From: Arcobacteraceae bacterium
GTDB lineage: Bacteria; Campylobacterota; Campylobacteria; Campylobacterales; Arcobacteraceae
Direction: 5' to 3'
DNA: 54,858 nucleotides
Assembly (NCBI GenBank): GCA_029939245.1
Contig: JAOZTH010000003.1
Coordinates: 1 to 54,858, forward strand
Of the stretch, positions 50,216 to 54,858 are shown in pieces. Position numbers and translations under genes: made by a program. A model generated the notes under the pieces. The model saw only the letters and a list, made by a program, of their open reading frames with translations, was not told the DNA's origin and searched no databases. Position 1 is the stretch's first letter, and each line of letters opens with the position of its first letter.

Positions 50216-51177
50216 ATAGTTTCAAAAACAAAACTTTTTTATGGATTGAGCAGTATCTGTTTTTTCCAAATTTTTTCCAAAATATTATATCTATGTTGGT
50301 TTTGCCACTGACTATGATATATTGTATGATAGTTTTGTATAAAAAAGCTAGATTGTATGCGATATTTTTTTCGTCAGTGCCAGTGATAAGTGTAGGCAAC
50401 TTAGTAGTAGGTGGAAGTGGCAAGACACCTATAGTGGAGTATCTAGCAAAAAGATATGACGATATAGCTGTGGTGCTACGAGGACACGGCAGACAGACAA
50501 AAGGTTTGTTGGTCGTGTCTTTTAAAGGGGATATAAAAGTTTCTGTCCAACAAAGTGGCGATGAAGCTATCTCTCTAGCAAATGCTATACCAAACTCCAC
50601 AGTCATAGTCAGTGAAGATAGACAGATAGGTATAGCCAAAGCTATAGAATTAGGAGCGAAAGTTATATTTCTAGACGATGGGTATGCTAAATACAATATC
50701 AAAAAGTTTGATATCCTCATAAGACCAAAAAATGAACCACAAAATATATTTTGCCTACCTAGTGGCGGATACAAACTACCGAAACTTTTTTATAGTATGG
50801 CAGATATAGTCATAAAAGATGGCGAAGAGTTTCAAAGAGTTGTGAGTTTCGAGCAAAACGGCGAAACTATAGATGAGCTTCCAAGCAACACCGTGTGTAT
50901 CACAGCTATATCCAAGCCAGATAGACTAGCAGAGTTTTTGCCGTCAAACTGCGATATAAAGTCGTTTTATGACCACTATGAGTTTCGCCCACAAGATATA
51001 GACAATATAATAAAAGATTATCCGACCCATACTATAGTCACCACTAGCAAAGACATACACAAGCTAAAACATCTGCTAAAAACCAAGCCAGTATTGATGA
51101 GACTAGACATAGTCGCTACAAAAAGTTTTGATATAAAAAAGATAGATGATTATATCAAAGGTTATAACTATGCATAA
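50206..51177 (+). CDS. lpxK: Tetraacyldisaccharide 4'-kinase
   Basis: VISVGNLVVGGSGKTPIVEYLAKRY, VIFLDDGYAKYNIKKFDILI. Confidence 0.94.
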   Translation: MDINSFKNKTFLWIEQYLFFPNFFQNIISMLVLPLTMIYCMIVLYKKARLYAIFFSSVPVISVGNLVVGGSGKTPIVEYLAKRYDDIAVVLRGHGRQTKGLLVVSFKGDIKVSVQQSGDEAISLANAIPNSTVIVSEDRQIGIAKAIELGAKVIFLDDGYAKYNIKKFDILIRPKNEPQNIFCLPSGGYKLPKLFYSMADIVIKDGEEFQRVVSFEQNGETIDELPSNTVCITAISKPDRLAEFLPSNCDIKSFYDHYEFRPQDIDNIIKDYPTHTIVTTSKDIHKLKHLLKTKPVLMRLDIVATKSFDIKKIDDYIKGYNYA

Positions 51178-52498
51178 GCTCCAAACATATCTAAGCTCAA
51201 AAGATATAACACAGCTCCATCCGTCACGGATAGCATCTATAGTCCGGCAGTTTGACGATGAAAAGTTTGCAAAAGCTATACAGATAATACCTGCTGAACT
51301 TTTGGGCGATGTAGCTCTAGCACTGCCAGATAGATTTATAGACAAGATAATATCAAACACAGATACAGACAAACTAACTACAGCTTTGGACAATCTAGAA
51401 TCAGACGACCAACTAGAGATGATACAAGAGATAGAACAGATAGACAAACAAAAAGCACAAAAGCTTATAAAATCTCTCACCAAAAAAGACCAACAAGATA
51501 TACAAAAGCTCAAAACATACGATGAAAACCAAGCAGGCTCACATATGCAGACAGAACTGTTTCAAGCAAAGATGAGTGAAAATGTCCATGATATCATACG
51601 GCGATTTGCCACACTAAAAAAAAGTGGCGAGTTAGAACATATACAAAACTTGTTTATAACAGACGACGAAAACAGTTTGCAACATACCATAGGATTGGAC
51701 GATCTGCTTGTATTTGAGTTTAAACAAAGTTTGCGTGAAAATATAGAGGCAAACAAAGATGACTTTGATGTAATATGGACAAAAGACACAACCGATATAA
51801 AAGATGTCGTCCATAGTTTCGAACAATACGACCTGTCGGTCATACCAGTAGTAGATAAACAAAACAAGCTCATAGGTCGTATAACATCGGATGATATACA
51901 CGATATTATAAATGAACAAGCTACCAAGCAGATATACAATCTAGCAGGAGTAAATGACGATGCCGAAGAGGACGAAAATATCTACAAATCTACAAAAACT
52001 AGAGCTATATGGTTGGGTATAAACCTATTTACCGCTATTTTAGCATCGCTTATCATAGGACTATTTGTAGATACTTTGGGAGCTATAGTAGCACTAGCTG
52101 TGCTTATGCCGATAGTAGCTTCCATGGGAGGCAATGCAGGCACACAAAGTTTGACAGTAGCAGTGAGACAGTTGGCTTTGCGAGATATAGACCAAAGAGA
52201 TGCTAAAAGAATAGTCAAAAAAGAGCTAGTCATAGCACTGATCAACGGCTTGGTATTTGGTGTAATCATAGGGGTCGTATCGGCTGTGTGGTTTGATATA
52301 CCATATCTAGGATTTGTCATAGCTATAAGTATGGTTATAAATATACTTGTAGCTGGATTTTTCGGTGCATCTATACCGTTGGTTTTGCAAAAGTTCAAGA
52401 TTGACCCAGCTATAGGTAGCACAGTAGTTTTGACCACTATTACCGATGTTGTTGGATTTTTTCTGTTTTTGTGGCTGGCAACTTTGATATTATTATGA
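51170..52498 (+). CDS. mgtE: Magnesium transporter MgtE
   Basis: CBS region DLSVIPVVDKQNKLIGRITSDD; MPIVASMGGNAGTQSLTVAVRQLAL. Confidence 0.96.
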   Translation: MHKLQTYLSSKDITQLHPSRIASIVRQFDDEKFAKAIQIIPAELLGDVALALPDRFIDKIISNTDTDKLTTALDNLESDDQLEMIQEIEQIDKQKAQKLIKSLTKKDQQDIQKLKTYDENQAGSHMQTELFQAKMSENVHDIIRRFATLKKSGELEHIQNLFITDDENSLQHTIGLDDLLVFEFKQSLRENIEANKDDFDVIWTKDTTDIKDVVHSFEQYDLSVIPVVDKQNKLIGRITSDDIHDIINEQATKQIYNLAGVNDDAEEDENIYKSTKTRAIWLGINLFTAILASLIIGLFVDTLGAIVALAVLMPIVASMGGNAGTQSLTVAVRQLALRDIDQRDAKRIVKKELVIALINGLVFGVIIGVVSAVWFDIPYLGFVIAISMVINILVAGFFGASIPLVLQKFKIDPAIGSTVVLTTITDVVGFFLFLWLATLILL

Positions 52499-52542
52499 TA
52501 CAATACGATACAAAAAAATAAAATAAAAGATTAAGGAGTTTT

Positions 52543-53160
52543 ATGGAGTTTATAAATATAAATATAGTGTTTTATGTAGTAGCATATCTAGTGGGGTCTA
52601 TCCCTTTTGGTTTGATGCTAGCAAAAAGGTTTGCAAATGTCGATGTCCAGCAGTCAGGTAGCCAGAGCATAGGTGCTACAAATGTGCTAAGAGTGGTCAA
52701 ACAAAAAGATCCAAAATTAGCAAAAAAGCTAGGCTTTGCTACTATCACACTAGATGCGTTAAAAGGTATCTTGGTCATAGCAGTAGCATACACATACGAT
52801 ATGCCGTTGGAGACCATATGGGCTATAGCTGTGCTGTCTGTGCTCGGGCATTGTTATAGTATATATCTCGTATTTGAAGGTGGCAAGGGTGTGGCTACTG
52901 CTTTGGGGGTGTTTGCTGTGTTGTTGCCGCTACCAACTATCGCTGGTGCTGTAGTGTGGATAGTCTCTGCGAAGCTGTTGAAAATATCGTCTGTCAGTTC
53001 GCTTTTGGGTTTATTGACTATCATGATAACTGCTGTCGTATTGAATGATGGTCTAGCAATAGACTCAAATATCCCGCTTTTTATGATAGCATTTATCATA
53101 TTTTACAAACACTTACCAAATATCGCTAGAGTATTTCAAGGAAACGAGCAAAGGATTTGA
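52543..53160 (+). CDS. plsY: Glycerol-3-phosphate acyltransferase
   Basis: YLVGSIPFGLMLAKRF, QSGSQSIGATNVLRVV, GHCYSIYLVFEGGKGVATALGV. Confidence 0.96.
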   Translation: MEFININIVFYVVAYLVGSIPFGLMLAKRFANVDVQQSGSQSIGATNVLRVVKQKDPKLAKKLGFATITLDALKGILVIAVAYTYDMPLETIWAIAVLSVLGHCYSIYLVFEGGKGVATALGVFAVLLPLPTIAGAVVWIVSAKLLKISSVSSLLGLLTIMITAVVLNDGLAIDSNIPLFMIAFIIFYKHLPNIARVFQGNEQRI

Positions 53161-53474
53161 AACTATTTATCCACAACCTAGAGTTTGATGCTATATTGGG
53201 AGTGCTAGAGCATGAACGACAAAATCCACAAAAGATTGTGGTAGATGTAGAGTTTAGATATAATTATGACAAACAAAAAAAGGATTATATAGACTATGCA
53301 AAAGTTGTTCAAATCATACAAGATACGATAATATCTGGCAAATACAAACTCATAGAAGAGGCACTGATAGCTTGTGAGTTGTCTATCTGTGCTATATATG
53401 TTATAAAAGATTTGAAGTTAAAAATAACCAAACCAAATATCATGCAAGATTGCAAAGTAGGAGTGGAGTTATGA
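53157..53474 (+). CDS. folB: Dihydroneopterin aldolase family protein
   Basis: LEFDAILGVLEHERQNPQKIVVDVEF...DYIDYAKVVQII. Confidence 0.85.
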   Translation: MKLFIHNLEFDAILGVLEHERQNPQKIVVDVEFRYNYDKQKKDYIDYAKVVQIIQDTIISGKYKLIEEALIACELSICAIYVIKDLKLKITKPNIMQDCKVGVEL

Positions 53475-54858
53475 CAGCAAATATATTTTTCGGCAGTAGC
53501 GAAGTGAGACGACCAGAGCTACGAGACAGGTTAAGTCCATATGACCAAAAAGTTGTATCGAGATATCCCCTGTGTAGCATAGAGGACACAAACAAAGCTT
53601 TATGTATAGCACAAAAAGCTAGCGAATACACAAAAGCCTCAAAACTCTCAAGCAGAATATCATGGCTAGAAGATGTCATAAAAAACCTGCAAATCCAAAA
53701 AGACGACATTGCTAAAACTATAGTAGATGAAGTCGGCAAACCCATAAGCTTCGCTAAAATAGAAGTGGATAGATGTATACAGACTATGCGACTAAGCATA
53801 ACCGCTATGACAGAACTAGGCGGTGAGACATATCATAGCGATAGTCAAGATAGTGGCAAGCAGACTATATCGTATTGGTTTCGTGAGCCTGTAGGAGTGG
53901 TAGCTTGTATTACCCCTTTTAACTTCCCACTTAACCTCATAGCACACAAGATAGCACCGGCTATAATATCGGGCAATGCCGTGGTGCTAAAACCCACACC
54001 AGAAGCACCGCTAACTGCCTACAAATATATAAAACTTTTTGTAGATAGTCCATATGCTACAAAAGATGCTATCAGTTTGATATATGGCGATATTGAAGTA
54101 GGCTCGACTATGGTAGCTTCACCGATACCACGAGTGCTAAGTTTCACAGGTAGTGTGCCAGTAGGCAAAACCATAACCAAAACAGCAGGTATAAAAAAAT
54201 TATGTCTAGAGCTAGGTGGCAATGCCGGCACATATGTAGATAGCACCGCCTGTATAGATATCGCTGCAAAAAGAGCGGTATTTGGAGCATTTGTAAATAG
54301 CGGTCAAGTATGTATAAGCTTACAAAGGATTTATATTCATACCGATATATACGATGAGTTTGCCGATAAGTTAAAAATCGAGACAGAGCTTTTGCGAGTA
54401 GGTAGTCCATATGATGATGATACATTTGTAGGACCGCTTATAGATAACGACAGTATAGACAGAGCGAAAAACTGGTGCGAAGATGCAGTATCACAAGGAG
54501 CCAAAATACTCACAGGTGGGCGAAACGATGGGCGAAATTTCTATCCTACAGTCGTAGCGGATGTCCGTGATGATATGAGTATAGTATGTGAAGAGGTGTT
54601 TGCTCCTATAGTTAGCTTGATGAGAGTCAGCGGATATGACGAAGCTATGACAAAGATAAATGACTCTGCCTATGGACTACAGCACTCAATATTTACAAAC
54701 GACCTATCACAGGCTAGACGATTTATCATAGAGGCAAATTGTGGTGGTGTCGTGATAAACGATATACCTACTTTGCGGTTTGATATTCAACCATATGGCG
54801 GTATAGGCGAAAGCGGTATAGGCAAAGAGGGTCCAAAGTTTGCCATAGAGGAGATGAC
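53471..54858 (+). CDS. Aldehyde dehydrogenase family protein (partial, runs off window)
   Basis: Not in the track (edge). Translation from ATG 53471: MTANIFFGSSEVRRPELRDRLSPYDQKVVSRYPLCSIEDTNKAL...; later VACITPFNFPLNLIAHKIAPAIISGNAVVLKPTPEAPLTAYK, FTGSVPVGKTI, LELGGNAG, NSGQVCISLQRIYIH. Confidence 0.93.
   Translation, partial: MTANIFFGSSEVRRPELRDRLSPYDQKVVSRYPLCSIEDTNKALCIAQKASEYTKASKLSSRISWLEDVIKNLQIQKDDIAKTIVDEVGKPISFAKIEVDRCIQTMRLSITAMTELGGETYHSDSQDSGKQTISYWFREPVGVVACITPFNFPLNLIAHKIAPAIISGNAVVLKPTPEAPLTAYKYIKLFVDSPYATKDAISLIYGDIEVGSTMVASPIPRVLSFTGSVPVGKTITKTAGIKKLCLELGGNAGTYVDSTACIDIAAKRAVFGAFVNSGQVCISLQRIYIHTDIYDEFADKLKIETELLRVGSPYDDDTFVGPLIDNDSIDRAKNWCEDAVSQGAKILTGGRNDGRNFYPTVVADVRDDMSIVCEEVFAPIVSLMRVSGYDEAMTKINDSAYGLQHSIFTNDLSQARRFIIEANCGGVVINDIPTLRFDIQPYGGIGESGIGKEGPKFAIEEM

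Noticed and set aside
1-54858. tRNA/rRNA genes
   Set aside because: Intergenic gaps are short and none shows recognisable tRNA or rRNA sequence by eye; tRNAscan-SE/Infernal would be decisive.

Overview
The window is 54.9 kb of compact, AT-rich bacterial chromosome. Gene content points to Campylobacterota, possibly Sulfurimonas/Sulfurovum-like: a nuo operon with an HP1264-like NuoE replacement, coaE next to a speE-like gene, and nadE near lpxK. That taxonomy is inference. Most of it is tightly packed housekeeping genes. About 30 minus-strand genes run from 28.2 kb down to 2.5 kb, followed by a plus-strand block (DUF2892, purM, rpoD, pyrB), a minus-strand nuo operon, and a final mostly plus-strand block. 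The accessory parts are: (i) the left edge, where the N-terminus of a secreted SpvB/TcdB-type (RHS/Tc-toxin-like) protein runs off the window, beside a scar made of a truncated transposase, a truncated RloC-like AAA ATPase and an internally deleted type III Mod gene; (ii) a two-gene ATPase plus putative PD-(D/E)XK nuclease module (7038-8609) inserted without gaps between ddl and moeA, the best candidate for an undescribed system; (iii) an intact D12-class adenine methylase and putative restriction endonuclease (32.4-34.2 kb), preceded by a small GC-rich repeat block, at the point where the nuo operon stops after nuoG; (iv) a minimal aryl-polyene-like ACP/KS/KS-like/dehydratase set plus an MMPL exporter, beta-barrel and LolA-like trio. 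No rRNA, tRNA or CRISPR array was recognised by eye. All calls come from reading translated sequence; no database search was run.
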